In this document: positions 10,779-23,240 of the stretch, one piece after another | Layout: every line of letters starts with the position of its first letter | Numbering within the stretch: position 1 is the first letter of the stretch | Assembly (NCBI GenBank): GCA_916613615.1 | Contig: OU744724.1 | Span: 33,739,607 to 33,803,606 of the forward strand | Source of the DNA: Steromphala cineraria | Lineage: Eukaryota > Mollusca > Gastropoda > Trochida > Trochidae | Length of the DNA: 64,000 nt | Direction: 5' to 3' | The notes under the pieces: generated by a model | Database searches by the model: none | What the model was told of the DNA's origin: nothing | What the model saw: the letters and a program-made list of their open reading frames with translations, nothing else | Made by a program: the position numbers and the translations under genes

Positions 10779-13700
10779 CTGCAGGGAGATGAGCAGGGTG
10801 AAGGGGATGGACAACAATTTCACTTATATATTTGCACATATAGCTCATTTTAAAAATATTCATTTACATTATCATCCATAAAAATGTGAATATCATGGAA
10901 TATAAGTTCACTCTTTTCACAGTTCTTCTTATAAATACTTTATTGAGCATATTTAGACAAAACAAATTGTTTTTATTTACAAATAGTAAAAGTGAATTTA
11001 GTAATTTTTTATAAATCATAAATATATCTAAAAGTATAAATTTAATTAATATAAAATACGAGCAGTTTATGAAAATGAACTTGTTAAAGGCTTTATTCCA
11101 TATCCAAAAAAAATAGTGTCACCATTAAAGGTCCAACACACCTAGAACATGTTTGTATAAAAGATCACATTTTAGTTTTTCGTAGGATTTGTTTCTGTGA
11201 GATAGTTCCTCAGAAAAGGAACATGATCCATTAGGTTACACAGGTAAGTAAATGATTAAGTTTTATAAAGATTTGTGCAGCTTTGTCTGTTCTTCAAAAA
11301 GTCTGTCTTTCATTAAAATTATGTTTTAGTGATACAGTTCGATTCGCTTAAATAACCACCTTGTAAGTATATAATGATCTTACAACTACGTTCTAGAAGT
11401 TATAGAGTTACTCTTGACTACATGACAATTAACAGTCTACACTACACCAAACTGCAGAATGTGATAAGTAAAGATTAACAGCTATAAGATAACCGACGGA
11501 GACACAAGGGAGTGTCAGGGAGAAATTTTAATTTTACTGCATTACATATTTATACATATACATAATTAAAAGCTTCTTGATAAGATTAACAAATAAGCTA
11601 CAGATAAGATAAAGATGGGGTCACCAGGCTTGGTGCAAACAAATACAAGTAAGGGTGTAGGAGAAGGACAACATCCATGGAATAACCGACAGGGGGCGAG
11701 CTTATGTGAGGGAAGAACACTTTCTATATCCATGAAACAACGAACAGAAGAGGAGAAAGATGTGAGAGAATTACAAAATCCAGGGAATAAATTAAGAGGG
11801 AAGCAGCTGGTGTAAGGGAAGAAAATTTTCTTTTTCCATGGAATAATTGAAGGGATCGGGGCGCTATCGATTGATGGACAAGCAGCAATGAATGAGTATG
11901 AAAATTTATTCTTCATATACAATCCTAAACAACTCATATTGATATTGAAAACTAGATGAATTCATCCAACACATGCTTATTCTTTATCATCTTTGGTTTC
12001 TTGTGCTTATGGAGGTTTGTACTAAGAATACAGTAATTTAACAAGTGTTTCCGTGTACAGAGCCACAACAGGCCATGAAAAAACGATTGAGAAAAAACAC
12101 CAAAAGGCACCATACCACATCACACTCGATGATTGTTCCGTATGATACAGACTTCATACTATTTAATCATATATTCTTGTTCAGAAATTAATCTTAAATT
12201 GTGTTTCCACGGAAACAACATATACAGAATTTAGAAAGACGTTGAAAACCAAAATGGAACATAACTACAAATGATAAAAATTATGTTTCATACATCAAAT
12301 TTTTATGAGCTAGGTCTTATGGTGTTTCTGTTAGGAAAACAAGCAAATATCGTCAGAAGGACGAATTTAGGTCATTTCTTTTTTTTTCGTGCTATAAAAT
12401 TGTTGTGCTAGCAGGCATTGCAAAACTGATTTATGCTTGCTCAAGCCTTATCCTGCTACATCAGCGTACATCTCTCCCCGTTACGCTACAACCTATCCCC
12501 TGATATCCTCCTACAGTCGTCTGTCGTATCGCTATATATCGCATCTTACTGTATATATCATGTACATTGGTTGTTAATTGATATATATACATGTCTGCAA
12601 TATGTTAGTTTACATGCACTATCTTTGTCTTACCTAAAGTTTTGGTAGGTTGGACCCTCCAGTAACACAATGTACTTCCTGTGTGCCTTTAACGAAACAT
12701 ACTTTTATTTTTTATTTTTCACATTTATCTTGCTACGAGATCAGAATTTTCTAAACTTGAAATTTATGAAGATGTCTTACAATTGTATCTTAAGTGGATT
12801 TGATCATTTATTAATTAATAATATGTTTTAGTAATAACAATCATTTATCGTATCAATTTCATTTTATTCACATACTTTACAAATGTTGATTACGTAGGTT
12901 GGGGCTGAAAGTAACCTATCTCTCTGTAAACATGATAAAATGAATGTTAAGTAACAATCTCACAAGCATTCTGAAATACATTCATACTCTCCGAGTGTAT
13001 AGCCTATACCTGACATTGAAACAGAGCTTTTGACACGGATCAGACTCGAACACGATTTCTGTGTAGCATCTGGTTATGAAGAAAAATGTCGGGAAACTCC
13101 AGGATGAACCACAGAGGGCGTCTACCTGAGAACTGATAAATAGTCTAAAAGTGTAGGGAATAACATTTGATATATATTATCCTAGGCAGCTGTCTTATTC
13201 ATATGCGCCCATACACTTGTATAAGGATTATTTAAATCCTTATTGAAATATAATCAAACTGTGATTACAATTTCAAGAATTCTTCTTCAGAGAGACATGG
13301 TAAAATCACTTGAAATCACTTTTTCGTGTTCCTGTTTCAAGAAATCAACACTGATATACTGACAGCTGATTATTTAAAACACTTTAGGACAGTTTGGGTA
13401 TTTGCTCGAATACAAATCAGATCTTGAAACAGACGACCGAGAGTAGTTTTTGGATAAGAGATGAATCAGAAGACAACAAGATCATAATATTTCTTTAAAG
13501 ATAAGATAAGTAACAAGAGTTATCTATTATTTCCCGTAATTGTGACTTGTGACTTCATGTATATTGTTACCTATTCAAAATAGTTTTAACAAATACAACC
13601 TACACAAGTTGATTTTATTGACATTTTAACATTTTCTCAGAGGAACTGCCCAATATATAAATCTCGATAATTTGAGTATCCAAAAGGGAACAAGTGGATT

Positions 13701-16700
13701 GTCAACATATCAAGTTACATAGAGCAAGCTCTCCCAGTTCGTTATTAGGTGGTTCGATATCGATTCTTTATTTCATGGAACACAATCTCCTAAAAAAATA
13801 AACGAAAGCTGAGTATCAAAAAGGCACATCTACAGACTACAGATAGTCCAATTATAAAAAGTTTGTATATTTGCTTCACTACGCCACGCACAGTACATAC
13901 ATTGAGTAGTGTAGTAATATATATCATGTTTTAGGTCATTTCTTTTTTTTTCGTGGGTATGGGAGAATGTCCTTTTTTTTTTTGGTGTGATATTTAGTGT
14001 ACAAATACTGTCACAACAACTAGTCTAGGACAATGAAAATTAGAACTTTAAAAAACCCCACAAATTAATGTGATACCCAATAACAAAAAAAACGCATGCA
14101 AGTTAAAACGTTCTTTCTAATTGGAAAGTTTAACTGCTCTAATCTCTTTAACTGCTACTCAATTTTTAATATTTTTTATATATTTCTGAACCTACCTCAC
14201 ACACGTTGATAGATCTGTTCTGAGGACAACACACATCCTCTACGGTAGCGTTACTACACAGGGCGTCACATCCACAGGACGCTGGGGGAAAAGAATCAGT
14301 GTGAGGATCTTTGATACCAGTTAATCAAACAATACTTTTCAATACAAGACGTATAAATTACTTACATGTATACTACGACCAATTCAACGACATATATGCA
14401 TAAGAAATCATATTTTGCAACACGTAAATTGTACAAAATGTTTTGAACTAAGTTGTCTTAACCAAATTATGTACATCATCACCCTTTCGGAAGCTACCAA
14501 ATATTCTGTGATAAATGTACTTTAATTACTGGGACTTTCATGTTTTGAAAAATCTTTCGAAAGAGCAGCATTTATGAAGGAATCTACGGTAGGAACAACA
14601 ACGCATGGGTCATGCTTCGCACGTGCAGTACGTGATGAAAACTACACTGGCTTTTGGAAAAGGTCACATTGTCACCGGTACCCTGACTACGTTAGAAGAT
14701 GATGCGTCGGCTTCATTTCTATACAAACATGGATGAAGTCCCCAAATGACAGGTGATTCCTTTCCTCTCAATGAAGATGACTTACACATTATTGGGAGGT
14801 GTGTCAACCGAAATAGTCAAATCTCTATTTAAGATATAGTAATAGCTGATGTATTTTGTTAGACAAATTTGAACAAAACTCATTGAACTGTTGTGTCTTT
14901 TGAACATAACTAACACCTGTGACATGTAAAACATACTTTTTATATTTTCATACAAATTTCGCCGCTTCAATTCTTTTATTCAACAGTCTTTCAAGACTGT
15001 TTTTGAATAGCATGTTTTTTACAGTGGCATATAAGGACCATCTGTTATATGTTTTCTCAAAAGCCACCTTAGAGTTGACTGGAGTTACGGGTTACAAGTT
15101 CCCCTTTGAAGGAAAATATCTTTCATATCATTGCATATAGTTAGTTGGATACCCTGATGAACAAATCAGACATTCATTTACTAAGATATTTCTTTAACCT
15201 TCATGTATGAAAAAGTTCATTTCAAATTTCTTGAACGATTGATGCAAATTTCAAACTTGTCACTCCTATTGTAAAAAATCAACAGCCTTTACAATCATGC
15301 CTATGACTATACATTTTTGATAATTGATTTTAAGAATGCACTATTTAACATATTTAATTATTATATAATATTATATATCAAATAATATAATGAAGAAAAT
15401 TAACATGTTTGACCAAAATAATTTTCATGTTGCATTTGCATGTTTGATGAATATGCGGAATTTTGTAAATATACTACTTGTAATATATTCGACTCACCAT
15501 CAAATGATGCTATAAAATTGTTGTGCTAGCAGGCATTGCAAAACTGATTTATGCTTGCTCAAGCCTTATCCTGCTACATCAGCGTACATCTCTCCCCGTT
15601 ACGCTACAACCTATCCCCTGATATCCTCCTACAGTCGTCTGTCGTATCGCTATATATCGCATCTTACTGTATATATCATGTACATTGGTTGTTAATTGAT
15701 ATATATACATGTCTGCAATATGTTAGTTTACATGCACTATCTTTGTCTTACCTAAAGTTTTGGTAGGTTGGACCCTCCAGTAACACAATGTACTTCCTGT
15801 GTGCCTTTAACGAAACATACTTTTATTTTTTATTTTTCACATTTATCTTGCTACGAGATCAGAATTTTCTAAACTTGAAATTTATGAAGATGTCTTACAA
15901 TTGTATCTTAAGTGGATTTGATCATTTATTAATTAATAATATGTTTTAGTAATAACAATCATTTATCGTATCAATTTCATTTTATTCACATACTTTACAA
16001 ATGTTGATTACGTAGGTTGGGGCTGAAAGTAACCTATCTCTCTGTAAACATGATAAAATGAATGTTAAGTAACAATCTCACAAGCATTCTGAAATACATT
16101 CATACTCTCCGAGTGTATAGCCTATACCTGACATTGAAACAGAGCTTTTGACACGGATCAGACTCGAACACGATTTCTGTGTAGCATCTGGTTATGAAGA
16201 AAAATGTCGGGAAACTCCAGGATGAATCACAGAGGGCGTCTACCTGAGAACTGATAAATAGTCTAAAAGTGTAGGGAATAACATTTGATATATATTATCC
16301 TAGGCAGCTGTCTTATTCATATGCGCCCATACACTTGTATAAGGATTATTTAAATCCTTATTGAAATATAATCAAACTGTGATTACAATTTCAAGAATTC
16401 TTCTTCAGAGAGACATGGTAAAATCACTTGAAATCACTTTTTCGTGTTCCTGTTTCAAGAAATCAACACTGATATACTGACAGCTGATTATTTAAAACAC
16501 TTTAGGACAGTTTGGGTATTTGCTCGAATACAAATCAGATCTTGAAACAGACGACCGAGAGTAGTTTTTGGATAAGAGATGAATCAGAAGACAACAAGAT
16601 CATAATATTTCTTTAAAGATAAGATAAGTAACAAGAGTTATCTATTATTTCCCGTAATTGTGACTTGTGACTTCATGTATATTGTTACCTATTCAAAATA

Positions 16701-19700
16701 GTTTTAACAAATACAACCTACACAAGTTGATTTTATTGACATTTTAACATTTCTCAGAGGAACTGCCCAATATATAAATCTCGATAATTTGAGTATCCAA
16801 AAGGGAACAAGTGGATTGTCAACATATCAAGTTACATAGAGCAAGCTCTCCCAGTTCGTTATTAGGTGGTTCGATATCGATTCTTTATTTCATGGAACAC
16901 AATCTCCTAAAAAAATAAACGAAAGCTGAGTATCAAAAAGGCACATCTACAGACTACAGATAGTCCAATTATAAAAAGTTTGTATATTTGCTTCACTACG
17001 CCACGCACAGTACATACATTGAGTAGTGTAGTAATATATATCATGTTTTAGTAAGTTTGCTTGAAATCATCATCATCGTTTCAATGGACCCCGCTAAATA
17101 TACTTTTCCATTATTGACAATATCAAAAGACACATGTGCAGACTGACTTTCACAAAGTCAGTAAGAAAAATAATTAGACCTTCACAACTAGGCCTTCATC
17201 TCACGGTATTATATACCTGTTCGCGAAAAGTATGCAAATATAAGCCTTTGGGTAAATTAGTTATAGGTCTAATACCATTACTTAAACAAAGGGAATATGT
17301 ACAAGATTGTTTTCCTTTTACCATATGTTGTTAGGTAGGGGATCTGTCGCCAACAGCAAGCGGCAAAAATCTTGACAAACAAGTCGACTTCCACTGGGGA
17401 TTTGCCCATCTCCTACAAACTGATTAAAATTATCTTTTATGACGATCGATATGTTTTCCTAAGAAAATTTTGGATTTTCATCCTATCATACAAACTTGTT
17501 ACAAACTACATTCATAAAGTTAATAATAATATCTTCCATTCATTATATTGTTTTTATCATATGAACTCTCGCTATAAATATGTTTTAGGAATGACATTGC
17601 ATAACAGTGAAGTTCTTGAATAAATCAATGTGTTTATCAATAATAGTTTTTATATTACTTATTACTTACAGCTAGTGGAGATGACGTTTTCTCGACAAAT
17701 TCAAACATGTAAGAAATGGAATCAACGCTGTAAACAAAGAAAAATGCCAAATTTAAAAAATATGACCAACTTCCATTTTCAAGGCTTAGCTATCGAAACC
17801 TACATCACTGTCATATTTAAATATTTCTGCGCACGCATATTGCGACAGAATTCTTGCCTTGCCTTGAGAGAACTGCCTGCAACCCAAATCAGTATAGTAT
17901 ATTTCCAGGACATTTCGGAGAGGATTCTTTACTTAAGCTGCATGGTACATTACTCCCAAGCGCCGGTCGATAAAAGAGTTATTTATTCATCCTGTACCTT
18001 GTTCGTCAGGCCGTTTCATCAAATAGTTTACTAACATCACAGCATTATGAAACCACATGGTAGAAAATTCACATTGTTATAATAGAGTTTAATTATGTGT
18101 AAAACTTTAAACTTAACCTTACACCATTTATCTAGGTGTTCACTAGATGAACAGTTCTGGGTTGGTTCATGTGAGATCAATGAAGACTAACTTTTGTTCG
18201 TCTGATAACAATTCTATACACTCGTTGCATTTATCGTGTTTGTCATGATTCTTGTCAATCTATTATATTTGTTATTTTCACTCTAATAATTAGTAGATTG
18301 TATATCCAATGACAAAACGAATGTTAAATTTTCCTTTGCACGGTAGTTTATCTGCTGCTTCATGCATGATACCTTCTGATTCTACCTAAGCAATAACAAG
18401 AAGAAATTTTAGATGTTCATCCATGACGTTCTATCCTAATTTCATTGAAGGGGCAGACGACAAATTCATGAATAGATTATATAAGTGGAATTAATTTTAA
18501 AAAAATATAAGAACTAAAGGTTGCACATGTGCATGTACAGTAGGTGCCACTTTTGTACACATTGCTATTCCTTTATTTTGAGAGGTAACACTTCTGGCAG
18601 AAAAAAAACACGTTATGTTTGATAATTAGACTTAGACTAAGCATAAATGAGTATAAAACTTAATTGTATCAAGCTAAAATATCAAGGCGTCTAGACTCAA
18701 CTCTGTATCTTTGTTTCATATATAAAATGTTTCAAACGTAGAAAAGTATATGAGACATTTTAAGAAAATACAGTGATTTAAAACTAATTTCAAAAGCATG
18801 GTAATATTAAGTATATTGTGTATTTTATAAACTCACGGGCAAAACAAAACCGCTGGTTTCCTATGATTTGATACCTTTTAGAAACAAAATCCTTAGAAGT
18901 TAGAAACAAAATGTGCATGGAGCCCTTCCTCACCAATGTCACGTTTGACGTCATAACAGCGAGAGAGAGGCTGGTTGGATGCTGCAGGCTGGTGAAACCA
19001 GAGTTGCAGAAATCATGAATCTCCACAAAACCACAATCTAGATACTGGTTAGACGATATTTCCCAGGCATCAGGCAGACTACGAAGAATAAGACCATGCG
19101 TAACTGGCCGACGAAGACCACTATTTGCGTATGCTCCACTGTGATGTTGTCAGCGAGATATGCTTTTCAACAGAAGAACCATTGCCAGACGTATCTTCAA
19201 AATGAAATTACGTTTCACACATACTGTTTCATATGATTTTATTAAATTGGAAAATTGGAAGACAGCATCCTTTTGCCCGTGAGTTTACAATCATGCTTAA
19301 AAATTCTTACCTATTGTTATCCTGAAGGAGATTGAAAGTCATCATTCCTGATTCACCATCTACAGATTTGATGACACTTTGAACATTCATTATATGCAAA
19401 TGACCGAAAATCACTTTAATTTTGTTTGTGATAAAATATTTAATGCTGGGATTGTCTGGATCACGACCTGTGATCTTGATTGATCTGGAAAAGGACAACA
19501 TCATATAAAATTAAAGTTAATTCAGAATCGAGATCTACATTTAGAAGTTGCATTCATTGCAACATGATCTTTCACAGATATTTTGAATATTCATGGGGTA
19601 TTTTTTAAGGCATTTAACTATTTCATATACTTAAAATGAATTGTTGATATAAATGAATTCTACCAACCCAGTTTTGTTGATAACCTTTTCAAAGTTGTCC

Positions 19701-21408
19701 ACATTCACGTTGATGTACAGCATACAGACCTTGTTCAACTCGCAGGAAATAACCGTTCCCTCTTTAGCGTTCATCTCACTCAACTGTAACAGTAAAAAAC
19801 GGAGCTGGTTAACATTATATGTTCAGACAGTGAAAACAACAATAGTGAAATTAAACTGATATTTTGAATAACGACTTTTGTTTCGACTTTTTAAGACATA
19901 ATCTATGTCAAATGAAAACGTACCCTTGACAAAAAAGGCGCCTTAGTTTCTGAAAAAAATAATGACTTGATAAATGCTATTCTAATTATACAATCTTTAA
20001 ATCATAAATTAGATTCTACCTTATTATAAAACTATAAACTTTTAAACGTTGCAGTTATTTATCATACAGTGAACAAAGAAAAACTCTGAAACTATTTATA
20101 ACCAATAATCGTTTGCCTTCATATACTGAAAGGACTTACCGGTCCAATCAAAATTGATCTGTTCATGGAGAACGTTACGGTAGAAAGGGAAATATATGTA
20201 GGTGAGTAAACTGTGTCAATTATTGAAGACCTGCTTAAATTTTTACGTATAAATACCTCATCTACAAAAATATATTAGGAAAATAGTAACTACATCCATA
20301 TGTGAAATCCTTTTAAAAAAGATTAAACCGTTGGAACCGAAATTTGTCCGAATAGAAGCTGATCTGAAATAGAAAACGTTGTTGTCTTATTAATGATATA
20401 ATGTTAATCTCATTATCTTGGTGGACTTCTTTATGGATAACCCTCCTATATATTTAACGCATTTATATGTAAAACACATTGTTTAATTAATAACATATTA
20501 ATGACTATGTGTGATTAAATGTATCTTGCATTATGATTTAAATATGAGGCCTTTTGTGTACTTAAATGCAGACTTGCCTATGAATGTTGTTTCAATCAGA
20601 GCCCATAGCAGTGTAATCAAGGTTAAATGTGAATTTTATGAAACCTATAACCTATAACCCTCCCTACCTGTCTGACAGGTGTTCCCGGTGTATCCTGTAG
20701 GACACAGACAGATGGATCCAGACTTGGTGTCCACTCTCACTCCATCGTGCTGGCACTCTGTACCTGCTGGTTGATAAATCCATGTATTGAGTGGGTAAGT
20801 ATCTGTTATTGGTTACTTGGTTCAACTTGCATTTATTTTATTTTGTGTTTTCATGACTTGATAGATTGATTTAGAATTAAAAAGACATAGAGATTATTAA
20901 CCGAGTGTGTTTCCGTATCATTAATATCATATAATAGGAAAAAGATTTGTATTATGCGAGCCTTTGGCGAGCATAAAACATATATTTTTATTCCTATTAT
21001 ATAAAGACTATTAGGGTGTAAAAGGTTAACATTTGTGTGTTAATAATATCGTTAAAAATCAACAGTGGGAAATCACAGTACATATGCAGTGGAGAAAACA
21101 CTTATACACTTTGCAGTTGTTCCAACCATTAAGTTTAAATATGCGTCAGTACAAAATGGGATACTGATGAGACTTGTAATTTTCGGATTTTAAAATTCAT
21201 TTATATATTCTAATATAAGAAGAGAGTAAATTGTTTGATAAATACTTTTTACAGAATAGATACAATTATATTTTAAATCCGGGAGATGATGGAAACATCC
21301 AATTAGGCAAGTGAACTTCAACAAACACCAGCAAATTGTACAGTTTCATTAAAGAAATACAATACTTACAGGATTTCGTTAGACGACAGATGTAGTTGAC
21401 TGTCCCTT
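10563..21408 (-). CDS. G2: EGF-containing single-pass membrane protein (type 2)
   Basis: Gene order on the minus strand: EGF exon 20,668-20,763, linker 19,924-19,949, LSEMN 19,668-19,783, SIKIT 19,311-19,484, VDSISY 17,670-17,727, FVGD 17,322-17,419, SQVD 16,128-16,250, cysteine-rich 14,196-14,281, transmembrane and stop 10,563-10,778. A candidate 5' exon is 21,370-21,408, with weaker ones near 23.35 and 28.99 kb. Most joins match in phase; the one from SQVD (phase 2 out) to the cysteine-rich exon (phase 1 in) does not, so at least one exon is unseen. Predicted topology: extracellular N-terminal modules, one helix, cytosolic tail of about 40 residues. A recent 1.54-kb duplication has put a spare SQVD exon into the last intron. 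Sister gene is G4. Function unknown. Confidence 0.6.
10779..12390. other. Last intron of G2, left part
   Basis: Bases about 10,790-11,450 match the G3 intron (31,465-32,100) but are absent from G4, whose sequence resumes at the equivalent of 11,455. At 11,665-11,860 a degenerate tandem repeat of roughly 70 bp carries the word ATCCATGGAA or variants; the equivalent lies at 42,660-42,830 in G4. No exon seen. Confidence 0.4.
12391..13934. repeat. Recent 1.54-kb duplication (derived copy)
   Basis: Almost base-for-base identical to 15,509-17,051; only a few differences were seen, such as one C/T change in the exon and a TT length change. The copy is bracketed by a 25-bp direct repeat, TTAGGTCATTTC then T-run and CGTG, at 12,367-12,391 and 13,931-13,955. 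The G4 paralog at about 43,450 has a single copy of that flank, so this is the inserted copy. Confidence 0.85.
13010..13132 (-). pseudogene. Orphan duplicate of the SQVD exon
   Basis: Carried inside the 1.54-kb duplication. It keeps intact acceptor, donor and reading frame (phase 2 in, 2 out), but lies between the cysteine-rich and transmembrane exons, which join at phase 0. Inclusion would break the frame and lose the membrane anchor. Confidence 0.6.
14196..14281 (-). CDS. G2 cysteine-rich exon
   Basis: Acceptor ttcccccag, donor GAG|gtaggt; 86 nt, phase 1 in, 0 out. The peptide starts SCGCDALCSNATVEDVCC and ends PQNRSINVCE: six cysteines and two N-glycosylation sequons (NAT, NRS). It joins in frame to the transmembrane exon. 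Confidence 0.68.
14531..14538. other. Empty target site of the G4 composite transposon
   Basis: GGGACTTT occurs once here between flanks that in G4 lie on either side of the 5.97-kb element, where the word is present twice (44,286-44,293 and, with one change, 50,260-50,267). Confidence 0.75.
15509..17051. repeat. Source copy of the 1.54-kb duplication
   Basis: Matches 12,391-13,934. A more diverged equivalent continues in G4 from about 51,985 to 53,400, showing that this position is the ancestral one. Confidence 0.8.
16128..16250 (-). CDS. G2 SQVD exon
   Basis: Acceptor ttatcag, donor GTCAG|gtatag; phase 2 in, 2 out. Starts SQVDALCDSSWSFPTFFF and ends SDPCQKLCFNV. The first codon is completed from the FVGD exon. 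Confidence 0.6.
17322..17419 (-). CDS. G2 FVGD exon
   Basis: Acceptor tttaatcag, donor ATATG|gtaaaa; 32 codons plus 2 nt. FVGDGQIPSGSRLVCQDFCR then LLLATDPLPNNI. Shares SRLxCxxFCRLL with the other three genes. Confidence 0.62.
17670..17727 (-). CDS. G2 VDSISY exon
   Basis: Acceptor gtttacag, donor GCT|gtaagt; phase 2 in, 0 out. Peptide VDSISYMFEFVEKTSSPLA. Confidence 0.6.
19311..19484 (-). CDS. G2 SIKIT exon
   Basis: Acceptor ccttttccag, donor AATAG|gtaaga; phase 2 in and out, 57 codons. Starts SIKITGRDPDNPSIKYF, contains IFGHLHIMNVQSVIKSVDG and ends FNLLQDNN. Likely a beta-rich extracellular segment, by composition only. Confidence 0.62.
19668..19783 (-). CDS. G2 LSEMN exon
   Basis: Acceptor ctgttacag, donor ACTGG|gttggt; phase 0 in, 2 out. 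LSEMNAKEGTVISCELNKVC then MLYINVNVDNFEKVINKT. Confidence 0.64.
19924..19949 (-). CDS. G2 linker micro-exon
   Basis: A 26-nt exon after ttttttcag with donor AAGG|gtacgt. Encodes xTKAPFLSR, phase 1 in, 0 out, as in the three paralogs despite different residues. Confidence 0.5.
20668..20763 (-). CDS. G2 EGF-like exon
   Basis: 96 nt, phase 1 in and out, donor CAGACAG|gtaggg. TECQHDGVRVDTKSGSICLC then PTGYTGNTCQT. The exon is nearly identical in all four genes while its introns differ. Confidence 0.68.
20896..21002. repeat. Truncated palindromic MITE
   Basis: Matches the left arm, the loop and the start of the right arm of the 140-bp palindrome at 55,991-56,130. The right arm stops at CCTATTATATAA, and the next bases correspond to about 62,318 of G4. 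The break of a large length difference between G2 and G4 thus falls inside the palindrome. Confidence 0.6.
21370..21408 (-). CDS. G2 candidate 5' exon
   Basis: 39 nt ending in a good gtaagt donor; the acceptor acaaaag is weak. Open as GTVNYICRLTKS (1 in, 1 out, fits EGF) and as RDSQLHLSSNEI (2 in, 2 out). The paralog is 62,713-62,751. Confidence 0.35.
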
Positions 21409-22650
21409 CTTTTGTTTACAAAGAGTAAAGACAAGTATAATAAAGTGAAAAAGACTTTTCTTTAACATAACATAATGAAGTTGTTGACATATTGATATCG
21501 AATTCCAATTTTAACATTCATTTGGTAGAAGGTATTACATATGTCTTTATGTCTAGTTTTTATTGCATGGAAGCATTATTGATAAAACATTTGTATTAAG
21601 ACATCAACAATGCACCGATCTCTCTTCAGAGATAGACATGACAGGGAGGTATTTTATGTGTCGCACAATCTCACTCTTTCAATATTAGTTGCTTATATGA
21701 CAATTGGCTTTAAACTATAAATAATTATATACTTTCATAAACATCAACTAACCTCGACCTTACCACTTCTCGATTTTCGTTCAAAGATTTTTCAAAAATA
21801 TAAAAGCTGGACTTAATTTTTGTTAATTTGTCCAATAAACCACTTTTAATTAGCCTTTCATTTAGACAGCGTAATTATCGGCTGTGAAAAACCCACCTGG
21901 GTTAGGGGCAATAAAACTCGCGCTTGTGTGACGTAATAAACAGACTTTACAGAGTAACGCATCATTATTTAAACTGAAATACCGCTGAATACAACTGAAA
22001 TTGTTTAATTACCATTGATGTGGATATCCTTTTTACACCAAATGCTTAGTAGTGTTACATCGTCAAATGATAAATCTAACTGAGTGGAAAACATTTTCTG
22101 TAAATCGTTAATTATGAAGTTTTTTTTCCTGTGGTATTGTTACGATAGTTGTATAGATAACAAGGCTGATTCTGTTTATGACGTCACAAAATGGGGCGTG
22201 ACCAGTCATGCATTCACTTGTTTGTTGTCAGATAGGTCTAAGCGGCCCATCAAAAGTGGCTTTCAAAAACAGCTTTCATTACTAAACTCAACATATTTGA
22301 GTAGCGACCTTTAACGCACTATTCAATATTGTAATAAGATTTTCTATATTCCAAAGAAAATAGTGAAATATGTTTGTGGTTATTTGAACTTTAAAGGCTA
22401 AAGGTTCTCTTAATGAATCAAATTTCAATAAAAACGTTTCAAAATCGTAAGAGTGTTAGAATTTTATTATTTTCTTTATTTACAATACATTTGAGCTTAC
22501 CAATGACACGTACATACATGTATATGTACAACCATCTTTATCATTTTAATATCAAAGAAATAAATATGACCTTTAGCAAATAATACAACTACAATGGAAA
22601 TAGCCTGACGGCAGCCACAAATCGTATCAGATCAGCAGATTATAAGTGAC

Positions 22651-22810
22651 CAAGAAGACAAGGAGTTTTATGGATTATCAACTTCTTTATTGTAGAATGT
22701 AGCGACGTTTTGGTATAGATCCTTATACCATTTTCATGCCATCTATACTGAAACGTCGCTACATTCTACAACAAAGAAATTGATAATCCATAACACTTCT
22801 TGTCTTCTTG
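22651..22810. repeat. 70-bp arm hairpin repeat, copy 1
   Basis: Left arm 22,651-22,720 and right arm 22,741-22,810 are near-perfect inverted repeats around a 20-bp loop. They include AAACGTCGCTACATTCTACA and the words for the CAAGAAGACAAG ends. A second copy lies at 63,333-63,485 in the matching part of G4. Confidence 0.7.
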
Positions 22811-22829
22811 ATTCTCCAACTTCTAAAAT

Positions 22830-23240
22830 GCCTCTCCAACAACTTATAAGAGACCAAATTATCTTAGTACAGCATCTATTAATATTCAGAAACAGCCACC
22901 AATCAATTCGAATACAGTGCTTAAATCAGCCGCTAAGAGATCTCACAATACTGAGAGAGGGTCACATATTAACTTTAACAAAGCGGATAAAAAATACTGA
23001 AACAGCCATAAGAACATCTCAAATATAGCAGCTGGATACTGAGAGAGCCATATATCAGTTCTAAAACAACAGCTCAATACTACCCAAAACAACCACATTA
23101 AGATCTCACATTTTACTAAATACTGAGAGAGAGACATGCATAAAATCTAACATAGCGGCTATAGAATACAATTAAGCCACAAAAACAATTTAAATATATT
23201 TAATACTTAGAGAGAGTGACAAATAAAATATAACACATTG
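22830..23240. repeat. Degenerate tandem repeat with ACTGAGAGAG words
   Basis: Units of roughly 50-65 bp recur, each ending near AATACTGAGAGAG or similar and containing ACAGC or GCGGCT words. The matching region at 63,520-63,950 has expanded into a GA microsatellite. Confidence 0.5.

Noticed and set aside
12433..15766. Two identical 71-residue plus-strand frames
   Set aside because: They are the two copies of the 1.54-kb duplication. The frame is not conserved in the G4 equivalent, and no motif is visible.
17630..18034. A 134-residue plus-strand open frame
   Set aside because: It overlaps the minus-strand VDSISY exon, has no family resemblance and no matching frame in G4.
22830..23240. CRISPR-like array
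   Set aside because: Repeats are degenerate, of variable length and without constant spacers, in a eukaryotic intron; it is a tandem repeat.
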